In this document: piece by piece, positions 30,602-39,163 of the stretch
Numbering within the stretch: position 1 is the stretch's first letter
How the letters are laid out: the number at the start of each line of letters is the position of its first letter
Origin: Deltaproteobacteria bacterium GWB2_55_19
GTDB lineage: Bacteria; Desulfobacterota; GWC2-55-46
Direction: 5' to 3'
Assembly (NCBI GenBank): GCA_001797465.1
Contig: MGPQ01000012.1
Span: 241,699 to 295,002 of the forward strand
DNA length: 53,304 bases
Made by a program: the position numbers and the translations under genes
Notes under the pieces: model-generated
The model's database searches: none
The model's input: the letters and a program-made list of their open reading frames with translations, nothing else
What the model was told of the DNA's origin: nothing

Positions 30602-32572
30602 TCAAAAACTGACATTAAGGACTTTAAATATGAAATTCAAGGCCCCGCCAACGAGCACCGCGAACGGGAATATGAAAAGCGACATGAGGACGGCGGCCTT
30701 AAGCCCCCTCTCTTTTATCATCATGAAAAAATTCGCTATGCACGGGACGAAAAGCGTCATGGTGACGAGCGCGACGACTGTCTGGACCGGCGTCAGCATG
30801 CCGTCCTTCTGAAGGACAAGGAGCCCGGCGGCGCCGTAGTCTCTCCTTAAGAACCCTATGATGAAGGCCTGCGTGGACTCTATCGGGAGGTTCAGGAAGT
30901 TGACTATAATGGGAGAGCCCGCGGCCTCAAGGTACTTAAGCGCGTGGGTCTTATCAAGCGTAAAAAGGACGAGCGTGCCGAGTATGAAGAGCGGGACCGC
31001 TTCTTTTAGATACCACTCGACCCGCACGAGCGTCTTGAGCGCGATGTTCGACATCTGCGGCATCCTCATCGGAGGTATCTCGAGGATGAAGTCGGATGAC
31101 TCGCCCGGAAGGACCTTTGAGGCGAGGAGGCCGACTATGAACATCACGATGACGACGACACCCGCCCACCAGAGTGTGGCGTAGAAAGAGACCGCGCCGA
31201 GCATACCGAGTATGACGCCGAGCTGGGCGGAGCACGGGACGCCGAGCGCGAGGAGGAGCGTCACGATCACCCTCTCCTTTTTAGTCTCAAGGATGCGCGT
31301 CGTCATGGTGGCCATGGTGTCGCACCCGAGCCCCAGTACCATCGGAAGGACCGCCTTGCCGTTCAAGCCCATGAGCTTGAAAATCTTGTCTACCATTACG
31401 GCGAGCCTCGGGAGATACCCGGAGTCCTCGAGGAAGCTGAAGAATATGAAAAAGAACCCGACTATGGGGAGGACTATGGCTATGGCGTAGGTGAATGCCA
31501 TTGTCACAATGCCGTACTGGCCTACGATGAGGTCGTGCATGAGACCCGACGGGAATACAAGCGCCACGACGCGCTCAGCCCAGGGGTTCACGAACCCCTT
31601 GAATATGGTGGTCTCAAAGAAGTTGACGCTTACCCCGGCGCCCAGGACGCCGACGAATTCGTACATGAGGAATAGCACGGCAAGCAGTATCGGTATGCCC
31701 CATACTGGGTGCATGGAGAGCGACCCTATGACAGTTGAGAGCTTCGATTTCCCGAGCTTCTCCTGCGTAACAACGTCAGAGACGATAGCGTCGACGGTTT
31801 TGAGCCTCACCCTGTTTATGATGTATCCTACCGGGTCCGTGAACCTCGTCTGAACGCCCGAGCGGATATCCTCAATCTCCCCGGCCCTGCCGGGTGCGTT
31901 CTTATCGACCCAACCGGAGAGCGTTGCGTCGCCGGAGAGAAGCATGATGGCTATGGAGCGCGCGGAGATACGCGCCTGAGGCAGGAGCGCCTCTATCCGC
32001 CTTATGCCGTCCTCTATTAACTCCGGGTATTTGATGACCGATTCAGAATGGGCCCTGTGATGGAATGCGTCGGAGAGCTTGTCAAGGTTCCACCGCTGGG
32101 TGGCTATCGTGGGGATGACTGAGAGGCCGAGCGTTTTGGAGAGCTTTTCGATATCGACGGAGATGCCGCGCTCGCCGGCCTCGTCGTACATGTTGAGGGC
32201 GAGCGTTACAGGGAGATTCATCTCGACGAGCTGGAGGGTAATGAGCAGGCTCCTCCGGAGGTTCTTGGAGTCCATCACCTGGAGGGCGGAGCCGATGTTT
32301 TCATTCAGGAGTATGTCGCGGGTAACCTTCTCGTCCTCGGACATGGGGACGAGCGAGTTGACGCCGGGGCTGTCGATTATCCCCTGCTTCCTGCCGCCTA
32401 TGCGCGCGGTGCCTCTCGATACCTCGACGGTCGTGCCCGGGTAGTTCGAGACCGTCGCGTACCTGCCGGTTAAGGCGCCGAAGATGACGCTTTTGCCTAC
32501 ATTGGGGTTCCCGACGAGGACCAGCCACTCGCCGCTGTCATGCTCCCGCGCCTTTGAGCCTCCGTGGTTCAT
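30602..32572 (-). CDS. feoB: Ferrous iron transporter FeoB
   Basis: Inner-membrane Fe(II) uptake protein, 656 residues. The N-terminal G domain has G1 GNPNVGKS (near 22-29), G2 in YPGTTVE, G3 DSPGVNSL (commonly DLPGTYSL) and G4 NMYD. A helical spacer follows, then a membrane region with two Gate/NucRec-like segments, including LGCDTMATMTTR and GVPCSAQLGV with conserved cysteines. No FeoA or FeoC gene adjoins. The ATG lacks a ribosome binding site and coincides with the predicted transcription start (see promoter). A Fur box covers the promoter. Confidence 0.94.
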   Translation of the reverse strand: MNHGGSKAREHDSGEWLVLVGNPNVGKSVIFGALTGRYATVSNYPGTTVEVSRGTARIGGRKQGIIDSPGVNSLVPMSEDEKVTRDILLNENIGSALQVMDSKNLRRSLLITLQLVEMNLPVTLALNMYDEAGERGISVDIEKLSKTLGLSVIPTIATQRWNLDKLSDAFHHRAHSESVIKYPELIEDGIRRIEALLPQARISARSIAIMLLSGDATLSGWVDKNAPGRAGEIEDIRSGVQTRFTDPVGYIINRVRLKTVDAIVSDVVTQEKLGKSKLSTVIGSLSMHPVWGIPILLAVLFLMYEFVGVLGAGVSVNFFETTIFKGFVNPWAERVVALVFPSGLMHDLIVGQYGIVTMAFTYAIAIVLPIVGFFFIFFSFLEDSGYLPRLAVMVDKIFKLMGLNGKAVLPMVLGLGCDTMATMTTRILETKKERVIVTLLLALGVPCSAQLGVILGMLGAVSFYATLWWAGVVVIVMFIVGLLASKVLPGESSDFILEIPPMRMPQMSNIALKTLVRVEWYLKEAVPLFILGTLVLFTLDKTHALKYLEAAGSPIIVNFLNLPIESTQAFIIGFLRRDYGAAGLLVLQKDGMLTPVQTVVALVTMTLFVPCIANFFMMIKERGLKAAVLMSLFIFPFAVLVGGALNFIFKVLNVSF

Positions 32573-32578
32573 GCCGTT

Positions 32579-32607
32579 ATGATATTAATATTCATTTTCA
32601 ATTGCAA
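32579..32607 (-). promoter_or_regulatory. feoB promoter with overlapping Fur box
   Basis: TTGCAA (32602-32607), a 17-base spacer and TATCAT (32579-32584) on the minus strand. The predicted start is at about 32572, the A of the feoB ATG, so the mRNA would be leaderless. Positions 32581-32599 match the classic 19-bp Fur consensus at 14 of 19 bases on the minus strand, covering the spacer and -10. Iron-bound Fur from the adjacent gene should block it. Confidence 0.75.
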
Positions 32608-32628
32608 GAGAATTTTTTTTAGTCTACC

Positions 32629-33060
32629 TCAGACGCACTCCGAGCAGTAGCCGTAGAGCTCTAATTTATGGTTCACTACGGTGAAGCCGAGCTTTTTGGC
32701 CGCTTCGGCCTGGAGCTGTTCTATCTTCTGGTTCTGGAACTCCGCTATCTTAGAGCACTTTATGCAGATGATGTGGTCGTGGTGGCCGTTCTCCGGGAGG
32801 TTCTCGTACCGGGTCTGTCCGTCGCCGAACTGCCTTGAGATGGCCAGACCGCACTCTGTCAGGAGCTTCATCGTCCTGTAAACGGTAGCGTAGCCGATAT
32901 TCGGGGTCTTGCGCTTGACTTTCTTAAGGAGCTCTTCGAGGCTTATGTGGGTGTTGGTCTTGAAAAAGACGTCGGCTATGTAGTCGCGCTGGGCCGTGGA
33001 CTTGAGCCCCTTGGCCTCAAGGTAGGATTTCAGGATCTCAGTCTTGCTTAACTCCTTCAT
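32629..33060 (-). CDS. fur: Ferric uptake regulator Fur
   Basis: A 143-residue Fur-family repressor. The N-terminal winged helix has a recognition helix in GYATVYRTMKLL (near 55-66). The metal/dimer domain has HHDHIICIKCSKI and a C-terminal YCSEC, giving the two CxxC pairs of a structural zinc site. AAGGTGG lies just before the ATG. It is encoded upstream of feoB with a Fur box between them and downstream of tRNA-Gly, with no terminator between tRNA and fur. Another Fur-family specificity (Zur, PerR) is possible, but the feoB context argues for iron. Confidence 0.9.
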   Translation of the reverse strand: MKELSKTEILKSYLEAKGLKSTAQRDYIADVFFKTNTHISLEELLKKVKRKTPNIGYATVYRTMKLLTECGLAISRQFGDGQTRYENLPENGHHDHIICIKCSKIAEFQNQKIEQLQAEAAKKLGFTVVNHKLELYGYCSECV

Positions 33061-33108
33061 GCGCCACCTTGGTCAAACGATAGGACGGGTACGGGGGTTG
33101 AAAAATAA

Positions 33109-33184
33109 TGGAGCGGGAGACGGGGCTCGAACCCGCGACCTCAACCTTGGCAAGGTTGCGCTCTACCAACTGAGCTACTCCCGC
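33109..33184 (-). tRNA. tRNA-Gly (anticodon GCC)
   Basis: A complete cloverleaf reads on the minus strand. The acceptor GCGGGAG pairs with CTCCCGC; the D arm is GCTCAGTTGGTAGAGC; the anticodon stem CAACC/GGTTG holds loop TTGCCAA (33147-33153); the T arm is GCGGGTTCGAGCCCCGT. CCA is encoded (33109-33111). It probably begins a transcript continuing into fur. Confidence 0.98.
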
Positions 33185-33268
33185 GTTAAAACGAATTGTG
33201 GTTTGGTTTCCGTTAAATAGGGCTTCCTTGCGGTACAGCCGGCAGATGGAAGGCCGAAACGAAAACCG

Positions 33269-33296
33269 ATTTTATCATAACGTGTGCGACTGTCAA
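33269..33296 (-). promoter_or_regulatory. Predicted tRNA-Gly (and fur) promoter
   Basis: TTGACA (33291-33296), a 16-base spacer and TAAAAT (33269-33274) on the minus strand predict a start near 33262, about 78 bases before the mature tRNA. Confidence 0.6.
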
Positions 33297-33320
33297 GTGT
33301 ATAATGGGATTTTAGTACGG

Positions 33321-33461
33321 TGTTGAAAAACACCCTGCTATGCGATCCATGGATGGATTGCCAGATTGCAAGACTTGAAAAGTCGGGCAATTTGTAAGGT
33401 CTGGCCGAATTCACTTCGGCCAAGCCGTAGTTGAAAAAGCAATGGATGGACTTTTTCAACA
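33321..33461. repeat. MITE-like element with 10-bp terminal inverted repeats
   Basis: TGTTGAAAAA (33321-33330) and its complement TTTTTCAACA (33452-33461) bound 141 bases containing the hairpins GGCCGAA-TTCAC-TTCGGCC and TTGAAAAAG...CTTTTTCAA. No coding frame is convincing. It fills the gap between the sugar-epimerase gene and the tRNA promoter. Only one copy is seen, so mobility is inference. Confidence 0.45.
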
Positions 33462-33473
33462 TCCTGTTTGAGG

Positions 33474-34529
33474 CTATTTCTCCCGCCTCACCCATGCGTC
33501 GTGTATCTCTATGAACGTCGCGGAGAGGTCCTTTGTTATCGTCCACTTCGGGTAGTGGGCCTTCATCTTGGAGAGGTCGGAGATGTAGCATATATGGTCG
33601 CCCTGGCGGTTCTCCTCGACGTACTCCGAGGACATGGGTTTACCGGAGATCGACTCTATGAGCTTGAAGGCCTCCAGAATGGAGATGGAGTTCGCCCTGC
33701 CGCCGCCGATGTTGTAGACCTCGGCGGCCCTCGGAGCGGAGATGAATTCGGATATGAACTGCGCTACGTCGTAAGAGTGGATGTTGTCCCTCACCTGCTT
33801 GCCCTTGTAGCCGAATATCCGGTACTTGCGCCCTTCGAGGTTGCACTTGATGAGGTAGCTCAGGAACCCGTGGAGCTCTACACCGCTGTGGTTGGGGCCG
33901 GTAAGGCACCCTCCCCTTAAACAACACGTAGGCATGTTGAAGTACCTGCCGTACTCCTGCACCATGACGTCGGCCGCGACCTTCGAGGCCCCGAATAGCG
34001 AGTGCTTGGACTGGTCAATTCTAAACCCTTCCTTTATCCCGTCCCTGTAAGCGGGGTCCGCGTAATCCCAGCGGGTGGGCAGTTCCAGGAGCTTCAGCTC
34101 GTTCGGCGCGTCCCCGTAGACCTTGTTCGTCGACATGTGGACAAACGGCGCCTCCGGGCACGAGCGGCGCGCCGCTTCCAGGAGGTTCAGCGTGCCTACG
34201 GCGTTCGTGTCGAAGTCATCGAATGGCCTGCTGGCGGCGAGGTCGTGGCTCGGCTGGGCCGCGGTGTGGACGATGTAATCGGGTTTCAACGCGGCCATCT
34301 CCCTCAATACGCCGTCTCTGTCCCTTATGTCGAGCTCGATGTGGCGGAAGTTTTTGTATTTCTCAAGAAGCCTTTTCTGGTTCCAGCGGGTGTCGCCCTT
34401 TTCCCCGAAGAACTCGGCCCTCATGTTGCTGTCTATGCCGTAGACCTCATAACCGCTCTCGCAGAAGTGGACTACGACCTCGCTCCCGATGAGCCCGCTT
34501 GAGCCTGTTACCAGCATTTTTTTTGGCAT
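33474..34529 (-). CDS. NAD-dependent nucleotide-sugar epimerase/dehydratase (CDP-paratose 2-epimerase-like)
   Basis: Extended short-chain dehydrogenase, 351 residues, expected to act on an NDP-sugar. The Rossmann motif TGSSGLIGS lies near 7-15, STNKVYGD near 128 and [13 protein letters not shown] near 260, as in RfbE-type CDP-paratose/tyvelose epimerases. In the YxxxK position it reads [11 protein letters not shown], with Phe in place of the usual catalytic Tyr. AGGGG lies eight bases before the ATG. It is the last gene after wzi and the export gene, which fits a role in surface polysaccharide synthesis. Exact substrate unknown. Confidence 0.82.
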   Translation of the reverse strand: MPKKMLVTGSSGLIGSEVVVHFCESGYEVYGIDSNMRAEFFGEKGDTRWNQKRLLEKYKNFRHIELDIRDRDGVLREMAALKPDYIVHTAAQPSHDLAASRPFDDFDTNAVGTLNLLEAARRSCPEAPFVHMSTNKVYGDAPNELKLLELPTRWDYADPAYRDGIKEGFRIDQSKHSLFGASKVAADVMVQEYGRYFNMPTCCLRGGCLTGPNHSGVELHGFLSYLIKCNLEGRKYRIFGYKGKQVRDNIHSYDVAQFISEFISAPRAAEVYNIGGGRANSISILEAFKLIESISGKPMSSEYVEENRQGDHICYISDLSKMKAHYPKWTITKDLSATFIEIHDAWVRREK

Positions 34530-34552
34530 CTGAATTCCCCTCTGTTTATTCC

Positions 34553-36049
34553 CTAAAACGAATATTCTATCCCGGTCCAGCCTGCCACCCCGCCCTCGCC
34601 TTCTTCGTCGCTCTCCTCGCTTCCGACGCCAGCCTTCAATATTATATTATCTTTGGCCTGATATTCAATATCAACGGCGTACCACGCCATCTTTTGGTCA
34701 GAGGTATGGACTTCCGAGCGCTCGAAGTCTGCTTCCACACCGATTATCGTCCCGCCCTGGAATCTATACTCGGCCCGCAAAAACAGGTCTATTGCGTCAG
34801 AGCCCATGTGGTGGCCCGCGACCCTCCCGTTATAGGTGTAGCCGTCCGTGTAGATATGGTGGCGGTACCAGGCCCTGTCTCCAAGCCTGTCCCACCGCGA
34901 GGTCTGCGCCCACTCGACGCGCAGGCTCATATTCTCAAACAAAAAAGGCTCATCCACAAGGGCCCCGGCGAGATAGGCCTTGGAGGTCGGCGTCTTCGTG
35001 TCGCCGGATGAGTCCTCTGCCCCAATCTCCCCGTAGAGCTTCATGGAGCTGAAGGGCAGGAAGGCGTTCTCCCCGGTGAATATATACGAGAAGTCGATCG
35101 ATGCTATCTGGTCTCCGTCGATGGATGAAGACGAGTGCTCTGCGTCGTCCGCGGCGATGAATAAGCCCATGAGGTCGCCGGCCCCCAACCCTTCCCGCCC
35201 ATCGCCGCCGAAGAGGAGAACACGGCTAATGGCGACCTCGAAGGCAGGGGCTGGCTTAAAGGCGAGCCTCATGCCGAACAGGCTGGCGTTCGGAAAGTCG
35301 CGGTCGTCTTCAAGGGTAGCGAGAAAAATGGTCGGCCTCATCGGCCCGAGGGATCTGAATATCCAGGGGAGGAGAAACGGGCGCTGTGAGGTGGCCTTGA
35401 GCATATCGAAGGGCTCGGCGTTATCAGAAAGTATGAGGGAGCCGTGGTAGCCCGGCCCCCACCAGAGCGAATCGCGCCCGGCCTCGACCTCAAGGCCCCA
35501 GAGGTCGGCCTCTGCGTACCCGGTCTTGAGTTCGATGCGCGAGCCGTCGTCAAGCCTGTACTCGGGGTTTAAATAAATGGAGAACGCGCCCAAGGCCTCT
35601 GCCGTGAAAGCGAACCCGGCCCTTGCGTTCGGACCTTCTTTGAACTCGTCTCCGTTGTTGTTGACCGACGGGAAATGCGGAGCGGAGCCCGCGTACAGGA
35701 ATTGAGCGTAGGCCCTGTCAACCGGCTTAACGATGAACGCGCCGGTCTTCTCAAGCTCCCCGCTGAGCTCCCGCTCGAGCCTCTTTATCACTGCAGAGGC
35801 CCTCTCTTTTTTTCTGCCGGTGAGCGTTTGAAGGCAGTACTCTGCCTCGAAAAGGAGCCTTAAGGCTTCAAGCCTCGATATCGGACGGGTGGAAAGAAGG
35901 GAGGACGGGATGAGCCCCATGACCTCGAGCGCGTCAAGGTCGCGGTATATTGCGGACCCGGATGCCACATTGACGGATGAGGCGGGGTGTGAGAGCGCGG
36001 GCACGGCGAAAACTGATATCAGGGCGATGATGAGGCTAAAACGCCACAA
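34553..36049 (-). CDS. Capsule assembly Wzi-family outer-membrane protein
   Basis: A 498-residue protein with a signal peptide (cleavage near PALSHPASS) and a long beta-strand-rich region. It carries the Wzi hallmarks: [20 protein letters not shown], then [23 protein letters not shown], then further amphipathic strands ending in an aromatic Phe. Wzi is an outer-membrane barrel that anchors capsule at the cell surface. It starts with TTG and overlaps the end of the export gene by 14 bases, so translation is probably coupled. It may instead be a Wzi-like protein for another polysaccharide. Confidence 0.85.
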   Translation of the reverse strand: MWRFSLIIALISVFAVPALSHPASSVNVASGSAIYRDLDALEVMGLIPSSLLSTRPISRLEALRLLFEAEYCLQTLTGRKKERASAVIKRLERELSGELEKTGAFIVKPVDRAYAQFLYAGSAPHFPSVNNNGDEFKEGPNARAGFAFTAEALGAFSIYLNPEYRLDDGSRIELKTGYAEADLWGLEVEAGRDSLWWGPGYHGSLILSDNAEPFDMLKATSQRPFLLPWIFRSLGPMRPTIFLATLEDDRDFPNASLFGMRLAFKPAPAFEVAISRVLLFGGDGREGLGAGDLMGLFIAADDAEHSSSSIDGDQIASIDFSYIFTGENAFLPFSSMKLYGEIGAEDSSGDTKTPTSKAYLAGALVDEPFLFENMSLRVEWAQTSRWDRLGDRAWYRHHIYTDGYTYNGRVAGHHMGSDAIDLFLRAEYRFQGGTIIGVEADFERSEVHTSDQKMAWYAVDIEYQAKDNIILKAGVGSEESDEEGEGGVAGWTGIEYSF

Positions 36050-38084
36050 TCAGGACCCCGGCGGTGACGGCTATCTGATAGAGTATCTGGGTTATGTCTT
36101 TTACTTCCCTCAGCCAGTTTACCTTCTCGATTTTTTCGGGTATTACTATCGTGTCGCCCGGGTCGAGCCTCGTGGACATAAAGCCGCCGCTTTCCCAGCG
36201 GTTCTCGTCCGAGTCCCATCCGAAGTTGAAGAACCCCTTTTCGTGGGCGCTCACGGCTGTGCCGTCGACCTTGAGTATGTATATCTCGGACCTGTCAGCG
36301 TCCTTGCTCATGCCCCCGGCCTTCTGTATGTAATTGGAGAGCGAGAGCTTCGGGGCGTGTATAAACGCGGTCTGGTTATAAACCGCGCCTATGACCTGGA
36401 CCTGGGACGGCTTCTCAGGGATATAGAGGACGTCTCCCTGCTCGAGCAAGATATCGGATGGCGTGCCCTTGAGAGTCGAAGGCGCTTCTATGCGGAGCGA
36501 TATCCTCCCCTTAGCCTTCGCGGCCCTCATCTTGGCTATGAGCGCCTTCCTCTGCTCAACGCCTGCCCTCTGCAACGCCACCTCCTCCGAGCTTAGCGAG
36601 CCCTCTATCGACTGGGCCGATTCCGAGATGAGCTGGAACTCGAGCCTGTCAATGGACTCGTTCAACTGCCTCTGCTGGAGTATCTTTACCGATTCCCTCT
36701 CGAAGACCGCGCCCTTGAGATACGCCCTTTCCGTGAAGCCGCCGGTGCGCTCGATCAGCGAGGAAAGCCTCTCGCCCTTCTTTATCGTGTAGGTGCCCGG
36801 GTGCCTGACCTCGCCTACGACGTCGATGGTCTTGAACTTCTCCCACTCGGGTACGGACTTTATGAAGAGGAAGTCGTCTTCTTTAAGCGCCAGGTCAGCC
36901 GACGGGTCCCCTTCGAGCGCCCTTTTAAGTTTTATGATTATCTTCTCGGTCTTCGGGCCCTCAGGTGTGGCGGTGACCCTCGTAAGTTCGGCTTCGTCCT
37001 TCAGAGCGAAGTACTTGAGCCCTCCGGCGAGGTTTACAAGGTCGCTGATCTTAAGCCCCTTGCCTATGCCGTACTCCCCGGGGCTCTGGACCGCGCCCAT
37101 GAGCTTTACGAAACGCCTGTCCTGCGAGACCGTATATATCTGCACTATGTCGCCCTGCTGCACCTGCATCTTCCGCATCATTGGGTCTTCGAGGTTCGCT
37201 TCGGATACCCCGCCCTTGCCGTTCTCGATCCGCTCTATCTGGAACCTGCCCTTGAAAGCGATGTCGTTCAAGCCGCCGGCGAGATCGATGAGCCCGGCTA
37301 TGTCGAGGTCGCCCTTGAGCTCGTATATGGCCGGAGTCCTCACGTCCCCGGATATGCCTGCGAGCGGCCCTGTCGGGGGTATGAATATGACGTCTTCCGG
37401 CATAAGCCTTATGTCTTTGGTCTTGTCACCCTTTATGAGGAGGTCGTATAGGTCGAAGCTTACTATCGTCTTGCCGTCCCTCTTGACCTGTATGTCCCTC
37501 ATTGTGCCGGACTTGGACGGCCCTCCTGCCGCGAAGAGCGCGTTCACGAGCGTAGAGAGCGACGAGAGTGTGTAGCTACCGGGCCTCCGTGCCTTGCCGA
37601 CGACGAAAACGCGCGTCGTGCGGAGCGCGCCCATGCTGATGTTCATCTTCACTTCAGAGGCGATGTAGTAGCGGCTGAACTCCTTCTCAAGGGACGTCTT
37701 CGCGTCGGAGAAAGTAAGCCCCGATATGTTAAGGGCGCCGACCTGCGGGATAAGGATCTTGCCCTCGCGGTCTACGCGCACAACGTAGTCCGCGTTCAGC
37801 TTGCCCCAGAGGCTTATCCGCAGCTCGTCGCCGGGGCCAAGGATATACCCGGGCCCGACAGGTACGGAATCGACAGGGGCGAATGTCGAGGGGGATTCCC
37901 TGAAGAGGTCGTAGCCGAACTGGTGTATTACAGGCCCCCTTTGGCGGACGTAGTCCTCGAAGGACGAGACCTTCTCAGGCTCTTCCGCAGTCGAGGTCCT
38001 GAAAGAAAGAAGGCTCAGGAGCGCTACGAGGGCGATAACTAAAAATGCGAGGGTTTTAGTGTTGCTTACGGGTTGTCTCGTCAC
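36036..38084 (-). CDS. Polysaccharide export protein with repeated SLBB domains
   Basis: A 682-residue protein of the Wza/KpsD type. The N-terminal signal or anchor segment (about 10-33) has no lipobox Cys. Then comes a Poly_export domain (GPGYILGPGDELRISLWGK near 76-94) followed by about five SLBB repeats, recognisable by VxVxGxVxxPGxY-type segments such as FVVGKARRPGSYTL, VVGEVRHPGTYTI and VIGAVYNQTAFI. A hydrophobic C-terminus may span the membrane. These proteins form the periplasmic and outer-membrane channel for polysaccharide. The GTG start is weakly supported by a ribosome binding site. Confidence 0.88.
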   Translation of the reverse strand: MTRQPVSNTKTLAFLVIALVALLSLLSFRTSTAEEPEKVSSFEDYVRQRGPVIHQFGYDLFRESPSTFAPVDSVPVGPGYILGPGDELRISLWGKLNADYVVRVDREGKILIPQVGALNISGLTFSDAKTSLEKEFSRYYIASEVKMNISMGALRTTRVFVVGKARRPGSYTLSSLSTLVNALFAAGGPSKSGTMRDIQVKRDGKTIVSFDLYDLLIKGDKTKDIRLMPEDVIFIPPTGPLAGISGDVRTPAIYELKGDLDIAGLIDLAGGLNDIAFKGRFQIERIENGKGGVSEANLEDPMMRKMQVQQGDIVQIYTVSQDRRFVKLMGAVQSPGEYGIGKGLKISDLVNLAGGLKYFALKDEAELTRVTATPEGPKTEKIIIKLKRALEGDPSADLALKEDDFLFIKSVPEWEKFKTIDVVGEVRHPGTYTIKKGERLSSLIERTGGFTERAYLKGAVFERESVKILQQRQLNESIDRLEFQLISESAQSIEGSLSSEEVALQRAGVEQRKALIAKMRAAKAKGRISLRIEAPSTLKGTPSDILLEQGDVLYIPEKPSQVQVIGAVYNQTAFIHAPKLSLSNYIQKAGGMSKDADRSEIYILKVDGTAVSAHEKGFFNFGWDSDENRWESGGFMSTRLDPGDTIVIPEKIEKVNWLREVKDITQILYQIAVTAGVLIVAF

Positions 38085-38167
38085 CAGGTGATTAGCTCTT
38101 TTTCAGGCCGGATTGGCAAAAATAGAGAGGCGCGCCATTTCGGGCCGGTATTCTTAGTTCGTGCGTT

Positions 38168-38196
38168 AAGATATGAAAAAATCGAGGTTTTGTCAA
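38168..38196 (-). promoter_or_regulatory. Predicted promoter of the polysaccharide operon
   Basis: TTGACA (38191-38196), a 17-base spacer and TATCTT (38168-38173) on the minus strand place the start near 38161, giving a leader of about 77 bases before the export gene. Confidence 0.65.
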
Positions 38197-38227
38197 TAGA
38201 TAAATCCCCTCGCCTGCCCCTCCTCCC

Positions 38228-38971
38228 CTAAAAAACCAGCGAGAACGAGACAACGGCCCCGTCCTTGTAGGGAGATACCGAAATAAGCGGCGCGCCGCCT
38301 TTTTCAACGGCGGACGCGCTTAAGTACGCGAGATACCAGCCGAGCGCGGCCTGCGAGAAAAAGTGCTCGTCGTCGTTTATTCTGGACAGCGCCGGAAGCG
38401 TCGAGGCCCCGTAGAGGAGCCACCTTACAGAGGGACTCTCCTCCATCTTCGCGGCTGTAATGAACGGCACAGCCCCAATGAACGAGTGGCCGCTGAGACC
38501 ATTGTTGTTTGAAAATGGGCTCCAGTCGGAACTACCCTCTGTCGGCCGTCCCCCGCCTGTCGCGCTCCTCAGGAACAGACCGAGAGGCCCGCCGACAAAT
38601 AACGCCCGAAGCGACCTCTCGGCCCACAGATTGTCGGTTGAGAGATAAAATAGAGCGAGCGCCGGGACCGTAATGAGCGCCTCGCCGGGAAGGCGCGTGA
38701 TATCAGAGAGGACGTCGGTTGCCGAGTTGCGAATATTTTCCTGATAAAAATCCCGCACCCCGGCATCCGCGCCGGTATTGGCAAGCGCCCCACCAACGGC
38801 GAGCGAGCCCCCGAGCCTTAGGTACGACCCGCTGTCGAGATAAAAGGCCCTGTAATCGCCGGAGAGCCTTGTACCAGCGGCATCGAGCCTGCCGAAGACG
38901 CCTTCGGCGCGCGCCGTTAAAGACGGGATTAAAAACAAGACAGTTAAAACAGCGGAAATGACCGCCCGCAT
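38228..38971 (-). CDS. PAP2-superfamily lipid phosphatase
   Basis: A 247-residue protein with an N-terminal signal or membrane segment (MRAVISAVLTVLFLIPS). It has the three PAP2 signatures, GGGRPTEGS (RP), GLSGHSF (SGH) and ALSRINDDEHFFSQ (SR...H). The family removes phosphate from membrane lipids such as undecaprenyl pyrophosphate or phosphatidate. Next to polysaccharide genes, lipid-carrier recycling is a reasonable inference. ATG 38971 follows AAGGGGG; an open frame continues to 39022 but lacks such a site. Confidence 0.84.
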   Translation of the reverse strand: MRAVISAVLTVLFLIPSLTARAEGVFGRLDAAGTRLSGDYRAFYLDSGSYLRLGGSLAVGGALANTGADAGVRDFYQENIRNSATDVLSDITRLPGEALITVPALALFYLSTDNLWAERSLRALFVGGPLGLFLRSATGGGRPTEGSSDWSPFSNNNGLSGHSFIGAVPFITAAKMEESPSVRWLLYGASTLPALSRINDDEHFFSQAALGWYLAYLSASAVEKGGAPLISVSPYKDGAVVSFSLVF

Positions 38972-39128
38972 GAGCCCCCTTCTGAAAGGCCACAAGATAC
39001 AATATATCATCCGATACCGCAACTAACTTTGGCCACGTAAAGATGGGGGCCGGGGAGATTATGGATTTTGTTGTAATCCCCATTAGTCCACCTTTATGAA
39101 ATAGGGAGATAAACAATCCCGGATGTAA

Positions 39129-39157
39129 TTGACTCAGGGCCTTTCACTTGATAGAAT
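39129..39157 (+). promoter_or_regulatory. moxR promoter (predicted leaderless transcript)
   Basis: TTGACT (39129-39134), a 17-base spacer and TAGAAT (39152-39157). Seven bases after the -10 is 39164, the A of the moxR ATG. No ribosome binding site lies between, so a leaderless mRNA is predicted. Confidence 0.7.
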
Positions 39158-39163
39158 TTTAAA

